Below, in pieces: positions 52,779-63,236 of a stretch of 64,000 nt of DNA. The notes beneath the pieces were generated by a model. It was not told the origin of the DNA. It searched no databases and saw nothing but the letters and a program-made list of their open reading frames with translations. Each line of letters opens with the position of its first letter. Positions within the stretch are counted from its first letter, which is position 1. Both the position numbers and the translations under genes were made by a program. Origin of the DNA: Gracilaria vermiculophylla (Eukaryota > Rhodophyta > Florideophyceae > Gracilariales > Gracilariaceae); assembly GCA_019155205.2 (NCBI GenBank), contig JAHNZQ020000004.1, positions 4,778,484 to 4,842,483 on the forward strand, given 5' to 3'.

Positions 52779-53196
52779 TGTTGTGTGTTGAGTCACCAAG
52801 CGAGTTGTGGATGTACGATTAGTGTATGTGGATGTCGATGGAGGTAGATGTCGTTGGTGTTGATGGTACAGATGTAGATAATGTAGAACATGTTACCCAA
52901 CAGATTATGATGCAGAACCTTGGTGACGATGATCTGATACCAGACTCGTCTTTACACTGATTAGAGGTACAGTAGGTAGCACACGCATACCGTTGTCGTC
53001 GGGAATGGAAGGTAGTGAGGGAGATGCAGGAGAGAAGCAAGGTAGAGGTAGGAGAGAGAGTTTATCGTCACTCGCTGAGATAAGAGTTCACGCCGGCGGA
53101 GATTCTAAGAGAGTGGAAAATGCTAATTTCTAATTAAAATCATAATAAACGGACAGTAAGGGACTCGGAAATTGCTGACGTGGCACTGCTGGCGCA
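52779..53196 (-). repeat. 5' LTR of the gypsy element
   Basis: Partner of 44354-44771, same length (418 bp) and orientation. Confidence 0.9.
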
Positions 53197-53276
53197 ACGT
53201 AGCGCATTTGTGCAATTCGAAATGTTCCAACAATTCGTCATACGATTTTTCATATCGAAATTCTTTGGTGTACTAT

Positions 53277-53563
53277 GAATAAGACCATTTACTCTGCTTA
53301 AGTCAGTCGTATATTATCGCACCCGCTCGGGGCATATTTGTATTTGCATTATTACGTTCTCCGCGTACTGGCAACCGTCGATGTTTATGTTGCGTCCTCT
53401 TGGCTGTGTCGCATTTCGTTACATATATGCATACACACGTTCTGTTTTGTAATACCGCAGAGACCTCACGATCTCACACCTACTGTGTACACTGTTTTAC
53501 ATCTTGCAATCCGCATTCGATCAGCTCTACTATTGCACCGCATCGTCACGCATACTATTCTTA
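53277..53563 (+). repeat. 5' LTR of the copia element
   Basis: Matches 58071-58360, with numerous substitutions and small indels. The exact right end is uncertain by a few bases (shared sequence stops after CTATTCTTA). Confidence 0.85.
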
Positions 53564-54274
53564 GTTATAGACCCAGCGCCTCAATCCAACCTGCCCTCAC
53601 GTCCCAAATTCTCCTGGGATACCAAGTCCCCTTCATGCACTGATGGCAAGGATGAGCAGGACGACTACCGTAGTTGTGTAAAGCTCTGGCAAACGTTTTA
53701 CAACGCACTTCCAGTCTCGAACAGCAACAAAATCTCTCCTCTTCTGCAATCTATCCGCCTTAAGTCTCAACTGCACGGTCGTGCCAAGGACATCTGCTCT
53801 GGAATCTCAAAAACCCACCTGACTGGTGATGATGCATTAGACCTCATTGTTGGCAAGATCTACCAGAAGGACGCTCTATCTGTTGTGAGTGAAGCCTTAA
53901 GAGCTTTTAATCAACTATGGAGCACTCGTCGTAGTAACAATGAGACCATGAAGAACTTTGAATTCCGATTCTTTTCACAGGTTGCAAAGTTCTATTCTAT
54001 TTCAGCAACGAACAAGCCAGTAGAGTGTATTGAAGCGCTCAGGCTGCTTTCCAACTCGGGAATTGATTATTCTCAATGGATTTCCGACATGGTAGGAGCT
54101 GCAACCTTCGATGAGAGCCTTAACCCTCAATCATCTAATGACGCTTTCTTAAGCTCTATCACGTATCAGTCTGTTTCTTCGGTTAGTAAGCGATGTGACA
54201 AGACCTCGCATACAACCGCTGACCAAGAACCACTATCTGCCAGCTCTGCAGGCACAAGTCGTTCCAATGAATAA
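53564..54274 (+). pseudogene. Copia gag (capsid) region
   Basis: The open frame continues from inside the LTR (in-frame ATG at 53504) and shows capsid-like helices: LWQTFYNALPVSNSNKISPL, AKDICSGISKTHLTGDDALD and MKNFEFRFFSQVAKFYSIS. There is no ATG between the LTR end and the capsid, so the start may lie in the LTR or have been lost. Confidence 0.75.
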
Positions 54275-54316
54275 ACCCGACACAACAAGGGGCATAGCTA
54301 AGGGCAATCGCTATCT

Positions 54317-54613
54317 ATGAAGTACTCCTGTGACATATGCGGTACATATTGTCATTGGAAACGTAACCATAACCACAACGGCTCACTACCGTCTCACGTC
54401 AAGTCCTTTGATGCTCCACACGGATCTTCTGCGTCTAGATCTCGTTCTAACGGCGACAATGCAGATCAGAAAGACAAGCCAAAGCAGAAGACTATATCAT
54501 TTAATATGGCCAATCTGATTAGCTCTTCAGACAAGGATATTTTGACTAGCTACTCGGCTAGTACCACACCATCGAGTGATCGTGGACCTCTCCTTGATGA
54601 CGAAGCCCCTTAG
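54317..54613 (+). pseudogene. Copia gag C-terminus with Cys/His cluster
   Basis: Begins YSCDICGTYCHWKRNHNHNG, a CX2C..H zinc-knuckle-like cluster, then a Ser/Asp-rich linker. Separated from the capsid frame by a stop and shift. Confidence 0.6.
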
Positions 54614-54634
54614 TCGGCCATTAGACAAATCCAA

Positions 54635-55875
54635 ATGAAACTCCTTGCCGCCCACACTGGTACATCCCCTAACTTGAAATTAAGAGCTATCCCACCAGCA
54701 CTGAACGGCCATATGCACTGGCAACACCGAACGGGTGATTACGCCAGTCCGCCACGTCTTATCCTGGGATATATTGTACGTACTGCCACAAGTGACACAG
54801 CTAATCCTGTAAGCATAACACATCTTGTCATTGCTGGATCTTCACAGTGGGTTATCGGACGAAGTGTTACTCGGAGATCTACCGTTGAACGTCTTGAAAC
54901 GAACTCCCTCGTTTTCCTTGCGGACGGAAAACTTGACCGAATCTCCTTAACTGATGAAGGTTTCTTGAGCTATATATTCTTAGATTACTTTAAAGCTGAT
55001 GTTATTAAATACTACACTGTGTTGAGCCTCTCTGCAATCACTCTCGATACCACGCCATGGAGTGGCATAAAGACTATCATAGACAAGGTACATAAGCACG
55101 TCTGCGGTAATGCAAACTTTACAGACTCCAAGCTCCTACTCGAAATGAACGGTGTCTGTAATGATATTTTTGCGACTTATCTCAAAGAATTAGTTAATGG
55201 CTGCACCGCTTGTCGATCCACGTCTGTCCCGCATCCAAATCGCAAGGTTTCCATAAGCTCTCTCTCAAAGAACTTCAACGAAGTTCTTTGCATTGACCAT
55301 CTCTATTCGGATGAGTCAGTCGTGATGCATTGTATAGACTTTGTCTTCAGGTATTCAAGTGCTCATGTGGTCACCTCAACGAATCTGAAAGAGTCTATAG
55401 TTGCTTTTGAAGCATCCTGGGTATCGCAGTTCTGGTACGCTGACTCTATTGGTGCTGACAAGGCCTTCCAATTCGGTGAGTTTAAGAAGTACGCCGAAAA
55501 ACATGAAATATCTATTCACTTAGTTCCGCCAGGATGGCACTCAAAGAATGCTATCGAATCCAAGCACAACATTATTCGTACTGTATCACTTCGTCTGAAA
55601 GAAGCTCTGCAGATGGGTTTAATCCTACTCTTGGAGCGTACAAGTCTGCGTCTATTTCAAATGATCTTTATGGCAACGATACCATGTCTGCGTTTGAGAT
55701 CACCAAAGGCTTCTCTCCCCCTCTTACTGCCAAGCCTCACGACACTATAGTCCCTCTTGACTTCTCCGATGCTCGTCATCAGCTCAAAGCACGTCGGAAA
55801 CTTGCGCTCTTACTGCGCTCAAAGGCAGTCACTGAAATTCTACTTACAGTTGGTGACATGGTTGAAGTTTTCTAA
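54635..55875 (+). pseudogene. Copia protease and integrase
   Basis: Protease-like start HLVIAGSSQWVIGRSV, where the usual D-S/T-G would stand, so the catalytic Asp seems replaced. The zinc-binding lead-in (VHKHVCGNANF ... CTACRST) precedes the integrase core: Asp in LCIDHLYSDE, Asp in WYADSIGADK, Glu in HSKNAIESKHNIIR. The frame shifts near 55600; 55534-55875 carries the continuation (NDLYGNDTMSAFEITKGFSP). Confidence 0.82.
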
Positions 55876-55902
55876 AAGAGAGACTCTGAGAAAAGAGGCA
55901 AA

Positions 55903-56949
55903 TTGTCAGCTCCCAAACCAATTCTTTCTGTCCACCAATCCGCACGTTTAGTTAACGTCCCAGGGCGCAGGGTTCGAGAACTCACAGTTGCATTTGAAGA
56001 TACTCGTGCAGCCTTGCCGCAGCAGAGCGTTGCTCAGTTAGTACAAGATGGCATCGACACTCTCGATGATCTCGCAATCTTTCATCTTTACATGAATTCA
56101 ACAGCAATTGCAGAACTTGACGATGCTACTCATGACGAGTCAGACACAACCGGCTTACTTACTGATGACTCGCCGTCAAGCCCTTCCCACATCCAAGCGC
56201 CCACTGACGATGACTTCTCTACTGAAAGCCCCAACGCCAAACCACGCGTTGGAGATAGAATGTCAGTTCTATGGCCCTTCGATGACCACATTTATCCCGG
56301 TACTGTTGAGTCAGAAGCACTGGATGGCCTCATGGACATACAGTACGATGATGGCGACACTGAACAGTCAGACATGGCAAATGAGGTCTGGCGCTTTAAT
56401 GCCTCACTTCAAGCAAGTTCCCTTGTACTACCAACTGCCCTACAAGTCTCGAGCACTGAACATACTGTATTAACTTCTCTGCGTGAAAATTTTGGGAACA
56501 CGCCATTCTCAAGACACCAAGCGCAGGGGTTTGATCAATACCCCCTGGTGAATGCTTACAAAGCTGAAGAAGAGACCTTTCTAAACACTGTTCATGCTGT
56601 GACACACGATAAGGTTCGTACAGCTTCCAAAGTGAAACAGAATGCTGATGTAAATATCAAGCTAAAAGCGCCAATCGCACCGCATGGCAACGAGGATGAT
56701 ATGAAAAACATTCTCAACAAAGAATGTACGAGGTGTCCTCGGACAGGACTACGGATCCTTGAATCGATTGCATCTTTATTCAGTGGGAGAATTCACAAAA
56801 CTGACATGAAGGCTGCCTTTCAGCAGACTGGCGACGCACAGAGAAACTTATTTGTGCGCCCTCCCGAAGAAAGGCAAATGAAGTCCAGTAATCTATGGCT
56901 TCTACTCACAGCGGCCTATGGACTGGTCAATGCAAATGCGGAATGGTAA
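55903..56949 (+). pseudogene. Copia linker with Tudor-like segment, and RT N-terminal half
   Basis: At about 56236-56400 the translation reads KPRVGDRMSVLWPFDDHIYP, GTVESEALDGLMDIQYDDGD and ANEVWRFN. That is the W-x-x-D..Y-x-G-x-V pattern with a YDDGD turn seen in Tudor/Agenet-like beta barrels. RT begins after it: SLFSGRIHKTDMKAAFQQTG, FVRPPEE and LLLTAAYGLVNANAEW. Stop at about 56949, then continuation in the next segment. Confidence 0.75.
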
Positions 56950-56968
56950 GAAATAGTCGGATAATGTC

Positions 56969-57904
56969 ATGCTCGACATTGGACTGCAACAGTCCGCACA
57001 TGTACCTCAGCTTTTCTTTAAAAAAGAAAACGGAAGTCTTGTTCTCATCGATGCAAAAATTGTTGATGATTTAAAAATCGCAGGTGAAAATATCTGCTTC
57101 CAACAGTTCATAAAAGAATTTGACAAGCGATTCAAGTTCGTCGATGTCAAGCATGGACCCGGCAAACTTCGCTTCTTTGGAATTAACACTATACAAAATA
57201 GTGACTATACTATGGAGACCGACGCTGATTACAAACTGGACTCTGTCACTGAGTATCTCTTTTCAAAACAACGTCGCAAACAGTTCGAGCAACTACTGAA
57301 TCAAATTGAAAGGTCTGTCTTTGCATCAACAAACAGCTCACTTAGATGTATTGGAGCCGCGGCTTCCCCCTCCTGCTCATTCTACGCAAGCTACATGCAG
57401 CAAAAGGCACCAGAACTAAAGGTCTGTCACTTGAATGAAGAAGTCAACATATTTGGCAAACTGAAAACCCCTGGGACCACAATTGCCTATCCCAGACCAT
57501 CCGACAAATCTCAGTATTCACAAAACGTGCTTATGTTTGCTGAAGCCTCACGTATAGATGACTGTGGCCTACTCGGAGTTATGACTGGGCTTCTTATTGG
57601 TGAGTTGAAGAACAACTCAATACATCATACCATCTCGTGGATGTCTCTCAAAGCCAAGCGTCTCGTTAAAAGTGTGCCTGCTGCAGAGATCTTTGCAGCA
57701 GCTGAAGGAATTGATGAAGGAAAGACTACCGCTAATGTCTACTCTGAACTTCTGGACATGGAAATCAAACTACGCGTCGCTGTTGACTCCAAGGATCTTT
57801 TCACCTCACTATCTACCCAGAAGAACTCTATTGACAATTCTATCCGGGGTGACGTTGGCTGTATTCGCTTTGAATGTCAGACTGGTGCTACCGACGCGAT
57901 ATAG
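56969..57904 (+). pseudogene. Copia RT C-terminal half and RNase H
   Basis: The polymerase box IVDDLKIAG (usually Y/F-VDD) is followed by the thumb and LRFFGINTIQ. The RNase H part includes SWMSLKAKRLVKSVPAAEIF, AAAEGIDEGKTTANVYSELL and VDSKDLFTSLSTQKNSIDNS, as expected. Ends 170 bp before the 3' LTR. Confidence 0.85.
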
Positions 57905-58070
57905 TGGATCCCCGGCCAAGCCAATCTAGCTGATCCCCTTACCAATAAGAATAGCTGCTTGAACGGTGCTCTCCAGCTGACCCTCTTCACTGGCCGACTG
58001 TGTTTCAACTTTGAAGAAATCGCAGAGACAAAAAGCTCTGAGAAAAACTTCGGCTTAAAAGGGAGGAGTA

Positions 58071-58360
58071 TGAATACGACCACTTACTCTGCTTAAGTTA
58101 TTTGTATATAATCGCACCCGCTCGGTCCATATTTTGTATTTGAATTATCATATTGTCCGTGTAGTGACATCCTTTTATGTTTATGTTGCAACCTCTTGGC
58201 TATGTCGCATTTCGTTACTTGTATGCATACGCACGTCCTGTTTTGGAAAAAGCGCAGAGACTTCACGATCTCGCACCTACTGTGTACACTGTTCTACATC
58301 TTGCACTCCGCATTCGACAAGCTCGACTATTGCACCCCATCGTCACGCATACTATTCTTA
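58071..58360 (+). repeat. 3' LTR of the copia element
   Basis: Partner of 53277-53563, directly after the polypurine tract. Confidence 0.87.
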
Positions 58361-60920
58361 TATACTGCCTTCTATGGCCATAGTCCATTCTTCATAATAA
58401 GTTCCATACATTTCCAATATTGTTTACGTACGGTGAGTGGACTGGCAATTTCATGACCAATATGTTTTGTTCTTGTAGTTAGTCTAAGAACCATCTAGAT
58501 TTCAGTACCAGTGAATTATCTTGTGGAAAAATAATTTTTTTCTTCGCGTGCATAATACTCAAAAGATAGCATATAGGTATAATAAACTTTTTAGTAGTGT
58601 GCGGAAGGCATTTTTTGGTCGATATTTGCGATATCTGTTTTTCCATACTTTTATATACCAGTCAATACCATTACAGAACATCATCAGGAGTGTTTTTTCC
58701 AGATCCTAGAGCATTCTTTTCAAGGCTCAATCCTGTAAAACGTATAATATTCCGAAACATTCAAGCTGATTTTTTTTCGTCAGAAAAGATGACGACGTCT
58801 GATTGCTCTTATTATTACGTCAGTTTTCCACATTAAGATATTCTTTTTTTGGTTTAAATGATCTACCGAAACTGAAGTGCACGCCCATTTTGGGGGTCAT
58901 TTCCGTGTAGGGACTTTTACCGAGAAACTCGAGATATAAGACCAATATGAGTAAGTCCTGCGCAGGCGGCCGTCTGCACAAGTCTTGCACGTGAGACACG
59001 GGGACTGCCTGGGACAGTATGGAAGTGCACGCCCGTTTTTCGGCATATTCTTTCATATAGGCTCCTACTGTGGAATGCGCACGAGAGGTTTATGATGATG
59101 AAGTCTCGCCGGCTACTTATTTATTTATTTATTTAGAATTACCCTAAATATTTAATTTGCACTGCGGTACTTAAGGGCGCTGGCACCCCCACCGCCGCCC
59201 TCAGTAAACGGTACCCAAAGTTCCGGCTCTGCGCCTTCCACTTACGTCTTTATCTGCCTCTTGCAAGGGATAACCCGTGGTGTACGGTTGCTCATCCACC
59301 TTGTTCGCTGAGAGCGCCGATTTTTGGATATACTACCGGTTTCACTGCGCTCGCCTTTTTATAAGAATCTTCACAACTTCTATCGTTTCCCTTACGACTA
59401 CCTCTCTCTTTTCATCCTTGGTGGTACATCGTGTACCTTTTTAATTGTTCCACTCACGCTCCCCTTCCTTTCCCATCATTTCGCTCCACGGAGGAACCGC
59501 ATATAGCACAGATGATTCTGCTGTGATACTATCGTGTGGCTATACAATGCGATACTACTAAGGAGGGTTCGCATTTTAATAACTGAGCCGCGTGGTGCAT
59601 TACCCGGCCCACGTGCGCTACAGTACTCCTAAGGAGTTGTAGAATCTAGATTTCTTTTCGTTCATTGGTGTATGTTATTATGATAGCAGTGACATTTGTC
59701 GAGGTGGGCCCCCCGCACGGTACTTAATGTGCCGGTCGAGCTCCATCTCTTGGGGAAGTGAACCAAGCAGCCTTGATTCTTCTTCTACTTTTTCTGGTTG
59801 GAGAATCTTGTCGAACGCTTTCAGGTTTTTAAGACACCGGTCCCCAGGTTGACTCATTGCAACGCCTGTGGGACCATTGTTTGCCTAGTGAGCTCCCATC
59901 TCCACCCGGAGCCTGCAGACCCCCTCTCAGGATTCCCCCGGCTCGTGATAGCGATTACCGGAGTCCACCTTCAGGAACTCTGGCCTTCGGAGTCAACAAA
60001 AATCCTAACGGACGTTGTAGTCTATAACCTTGAAAGGAGAACTGACGGTACCAAAACTGGTCTCTCTACTTAGAAGGCCAGTTTCCTAAAGGAATCACAA
60101 GACTCACGACAGTAAAATGTGATTACTTTGCAACGATCGGAACCCAACGTTGCAATTTTTCTTTAAGAGGATCCGCAAATGGAAGGAAACCACCCCCGAC
60201 CTACTCCAATATGGACCCCTCAGAACCCTAAATGGAAACCTCGCTTATGAGACTCTCAAGCAACCGACACCGTCGGTGGGTGTAGCACGCGTAGTGCTCT
60301 CCAGGAGATAGCCGTTAGACTGGAGGACCCTGAAAGTCTCCATAGGAATCCTGGCTCCTCTGTGGAGCGTTTCAGGAATCGCCTAAGGTGACTGCGCGAT
60401 CGGAGGCAAACGGAATCCCCCACGACACGTCTGGAGAACGCCAATGTGGAGGTTGGAGAACTGCACACGGGATACAGCCGCCATTTCAGGAGCTCCAGGG
60501 ACACCAACACCCGGAGGTGAACTCCCTCCTGGAGTCTTTAGCTCAGCGCTTTACGGATTGGCTCTCACATGAGCTGATCCAATGAATTCTTGCAGGTGAT
60601 GCGTCACATTTCGGAGCGCGCCGCCAGGCCCTTGGGGAGTAAACCGTATCGGAGAGTGCTCGCGGTGATAAAGATGCCTTGGCGGATTTGGACCCCTTTC
60701 CATGGGTGATCTGAGATGTTATCCGTGTAAACGTTCGTTCCTAAACCGCGAAGCTACTCCCCACTATGGCGTTTCAAAGTCGTTCTTCCATACAGAACAG
60801 ATTCCCGCTATCAACACCTAAGGTGACCTCAGGCAGAGAAGGAGAGGATACTGCCACCCGTACGCCAGAGCAGGGAAAGATATTGCCGTAAGGAAACAGG
60901 AACACCTCAAGAATTTTTTT
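58361..60920. other. Non-coding transposon-derived region
   Basis: No supported gene in 2.5 kb. Contains a duplicated string GAAGTGCACGCCC (58874 and about 59021), a TTTA run at 59120-59136, the second copy of the dispersed inverted repeat, and several CGGTACTTAA strings (59165, 59718). It may be the untranslated leader or LTR remains of the element carrying the gag-like frame downstream. Confidence 0.5.
59551..59632 (-). repeat. Dispersed repeat, copy B
   Basis: Reverse-complement match to 46472-46550, 13 kb away. Flanked by CTCCTAAGGAG. Confidence 0.8.
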
Positions 60921-61760
60921 ATGACACGTCTGGACCTGTCGCCCAACGGAGGAGGACAGGACATCGGTCGCAAAGTATTTCACCTAAGGAGAGAAGGACA
61001 GGATACTCCTCGAGTGAATCGCGACAGCGGGGGTATCGTTAGGCACCCAAAAAATCCACAGAAAAGACGCCGAATGAAACAGGCGGAGAAAAGTAGAGAG
61101 CAAGACACTGAATCGGAGAGAAGCTCAGATTCTGAATCCGTGAACAGTTCCAGCTCGGAACACAGTATAACTCCTAAGGAGAAATGCAGAAGAGTCAGGA
61201 AGGTCATCCCGCTTAAAGACCTCTTCGGCCAAAAGGTGGATTATGAAACCTACCAGATGAATGATGGCTCCACTTTTTTCGACGGGTCCGTCACCAAACG
61301 ACTTACGAGGATCCAGCGCCGCATGGATGTTCAAATGAAGAAGCGCTATTTCTCAGATAGAGACCCCATCTCGGTGTTGAAGTTTCTAACACGCTTCCGT
61401 TCGGCGTGTAACACAAATGATGTCCATGAAGGAGCCACCGTCTGGTGCTTTCAGTTCTACCACACAGGCCAAGCGCACTCGCTGAGGCACTCGCACCTCA
61501 TGGAACAGAGCACCATTGTGGATGACTGTGCAACGGAGATCTTGACATCGTACCCCGAGGTGGTGAATTTATTCCTTAAGAGGCACGCAATGGATGATGT
61601 GATAACCGGTGCTGATGCTGAAGTCACCTCCTATAGGTATAATACGGGGATGACCGAAACGGAGTTCCCACACAAGTTCTGGACGAAGGTCTCATGGTGT
61701 GGGAACATGTACTCCGAACGGCGGCCGAAGTCTTTATTTTTCGTAAACGTCATTCTTTAG
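60921..61760 (+). CDS. Gag-like protein of an unassigned retroelement
   Basis: Encodes 279 residues. An N-terminal basic region (about 1-60) is followed by a Ser/Glu/Asp-rich stretch (61-90) and RRVRKVIPLKDLFGQKVDYE. A helical domain then looks like a retrotransposon capsid (YFSDRDPISVLKFLTRFRSA, EGATVWCFQFYHTGQAHSLR, FPHKFWTKVSWCGNMYSERR). No protease or RT is visible next to it. It is long and intact compared with neighbours. It could be a domesticated or recently active gag; function otherwise unknown. Confidence 0.55.
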   Translation: MTRLDLSPNGGGQDIGRKVFHLRREGQDTPRVNRDSGGIVRHPKNPQKRRRMKQAEKSREQDTESERSSDSESVNSSSSEHSITPKEKCRRVRKVIPLKDLFGQKVDYETYQMNDGSTFFDGSVTKRLTRIQRRMDVQMKKRYFSDRDPISVLKFLTRFRSACNTNDVHEGATVWCFQFYHTGQAHSLRHSHLMEQSTIVDDCATEILTSYPEVVNLFLKRHAMDDVITGADAEVTSYRYNTGMTETEFPHKFWTKVSWCGNMYSERRPKSLFFVNVIL

Positions 61761-62176
61761 CGCAAAATCCAAAAACTTCCCATCCAATCCGACCCTTGCA
61801 TCATCGCAGGCAACACCGTTCACTGCCGCGCCTTCCCTGTCACGTTAATGGGGGAGTGTAAGCGACTACTTGGCTCTATCTGGAAATCAAATATACTTTC
61901 TGGGACAGATACCGACGTCACTGTAGCTGAAGATAACGGTCGCCATCAGAAATCCGTCACTGTCGATTGGCATATTCTATCTCGTACTAAACGCGTGACC
62001 CTGAAACTTCTCAAACCAAACGCGAAGACCCCTTCTCAGCTGTGGAAATACGGTCCGCTTTGGTAAGCCCACCTCTGGAAGCTGAGAATCCTGTGGAGGC
62101 TTAAGACAACATTAAGAATGAGCAATCGTCAGTTATGCTCACGAAGCACGAGGAAATTTTGGTTTAAGGAGATTCC
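61761..62176. other. Short region between gag-like frame and piggyBac remnant
   Basis: A 72-codon frame at 61848-62066 continues in gag-polyprotein style (ECKRLLGSIWKSNILSGTDT) but matches no motif I know. Confidence 0.4.
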
Positions 62177-62621
62177 GTGCTGCATGACCGCAAACGGAAA
62201 TTTGAAGAGGTGTCATACTCTCTCAATTATCCGATTTCGTCTAAAACGTTGAAGGTCATTGCTCATGTCGGAGATGTGCTCACATACGACAATGCGCCGC
62301 GTTATCACTCTATGTATGTCTTTCTCATGTACACGTTTCCCCTAATGCATCTTTCTACAATTGTGAGACTTGCCAGCGAACACCTTGATCAGACTGCATT
62401 TCGCCCGGTGAAGGCAGTAGAGATACTCAGGTTCTTCGGTGTTCTGATCATGATAACAATCTACAAGGTTTAAAATAGAAGAGACCTGTGAATCGTCGGT
62501 GTTTTCGGAATGCTAGTTTGACAATCAAAAGAGAAAGAATTAAAATGGACGGATATCGACTCTTAAAACCCACTTTTGAATGAATCAATTTCCATTAAAA
62601 TATTTTCACACATTCAACACT

Positions 62622-62650
62622 GCTAGTTTTTTGAAAGTAAAAACTAGCAA
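62622..62650. repeat. Palindrome TGCTAGTTTTT / AAAAACTAGCA
   Basis: 11-bp perfect arms with a 7-base spacer; could form a hairpin. Confidence 0.85.
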
Positions 62651-62688
62651 ACCCATTCACATTTCCAAGTTATTTCGGACCAAAAACT

Positions 62689-62721
62689 GAGTCTGGACTC
62701 CATGAAGTGGAGTCCAGACTC
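62689..62721. repeat. Perfect 14-bp inverted repeat
   Basis: GAGTCTGGACTCCA and its exact complement separated by TGAAG. The arms themselves contain GAGTC..GACTC symmetry. Possible hairpin or element end. Confidence 0.9.
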
Positions 62722-63136
62722 CACTAATACATACCTTCACATGTGAACGTGAGATGGAAAATCTGACCGGACCACCGGAACTGCCCCTTTAAATAGAAGA
62801 ATAGGATGCTCAGATAAATACACATATAGGAAATACATACGAGTTTACAAAACACGATAGTGCTCGCAATCTCTCACTCGTTGCATAGCATGCACCAGTC
62901 GATGAGCCAGCGCAAAACGCTCGGCATCACGTGCTCCACTTCATCCCCGTGCGCCATAATAATTACGCTCCCGCATTTCGCTCCCCAACCCCTACGCTCC
63001 CCTTTCTCCTTCCAATCTTTCACATCTCCTTCCCGCACCATGTTCCCCTGTTGCTACCCTCGCTGCTCCTTCCACGGCCGCACCACATACTCTCTTCAGA
63101 GTCACCAACGCAGGTGCCCCCATCGCCTCACCACCA

Positions 63137-63236
63137 NNNNNNNNNNNNNNNNNNNNNNNNNNNNNNNNNNNNNNNNNNNNNNNNNNNNNNNNNNNNNNNN
63201 NNNNNNNNNNNNNNNNNNNNNNNNNNNNNNNNNNNN
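63137..63236. other. Assembly gap (100 N)
   Basis: One hundred unknown bases, probably a scaffold join of unknown true length inside the transposon-rich end. Confidence 0.99.

Larger units (their letters stand above)
44354..53196 (-). mobile_element. Ty3/gypsy-type LTR retrotransposon, degenerate, with nested insertion
   Basis: Two direct repeats of 418 bp (44354-44771 and 52779-53196) bound an interior whose coding strand is minus. The order is gag, protease, reverse transcriptase, RNase H, integrase, which is the gypsy order. LTR ends on the minus strand are TG..CA (starts TGCGCCAG, ends ACACAACA). A G-run (44783-44788 as C on plus) near the 3' LTR is a possible polypurine tract. The LTRs differ at roughly one base in ten by eye, and the frames hold many stops and shifts, so it is an old, dead copy. 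Five-base flanks do not match, so no target duplication is claimed. A PIF/Harbinger remnant of about 3 kb lies between integrase and 3' LTR. Confidence 0.88.
53277..58360 (+). mobile_element. Ty1/copia-type LTR retrotransposon
   Basis: LTRs 53277-53563 and 58071-58360 (287 and 290 bp) start with TGAATA and share GCACCCGCTCGG and CCTACTGTGTACACTGTT. A polypurine tract AAAAGGGAGGAG (58057-58068) abuts the 3' LTR. The interior order gag, zinc knuckle, protease, integrase, RT, RNase H defines copia. Frames are broken in several places, but the segments are longer and better kept than in the neighbouring gypsy copy. Related copia lineages (GalEa/PyRE type) are known from red algae; membership here is inferred from integrase style only. 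Confidence 0.87.

Noticed and set aside
44349..53201. Target-site duplication of the gypsy element
   Set aside because: The five bases outside the two LTRs (TTTGT and ACGTA) do not match, so none is claimed. Old age or recombination may explain this.
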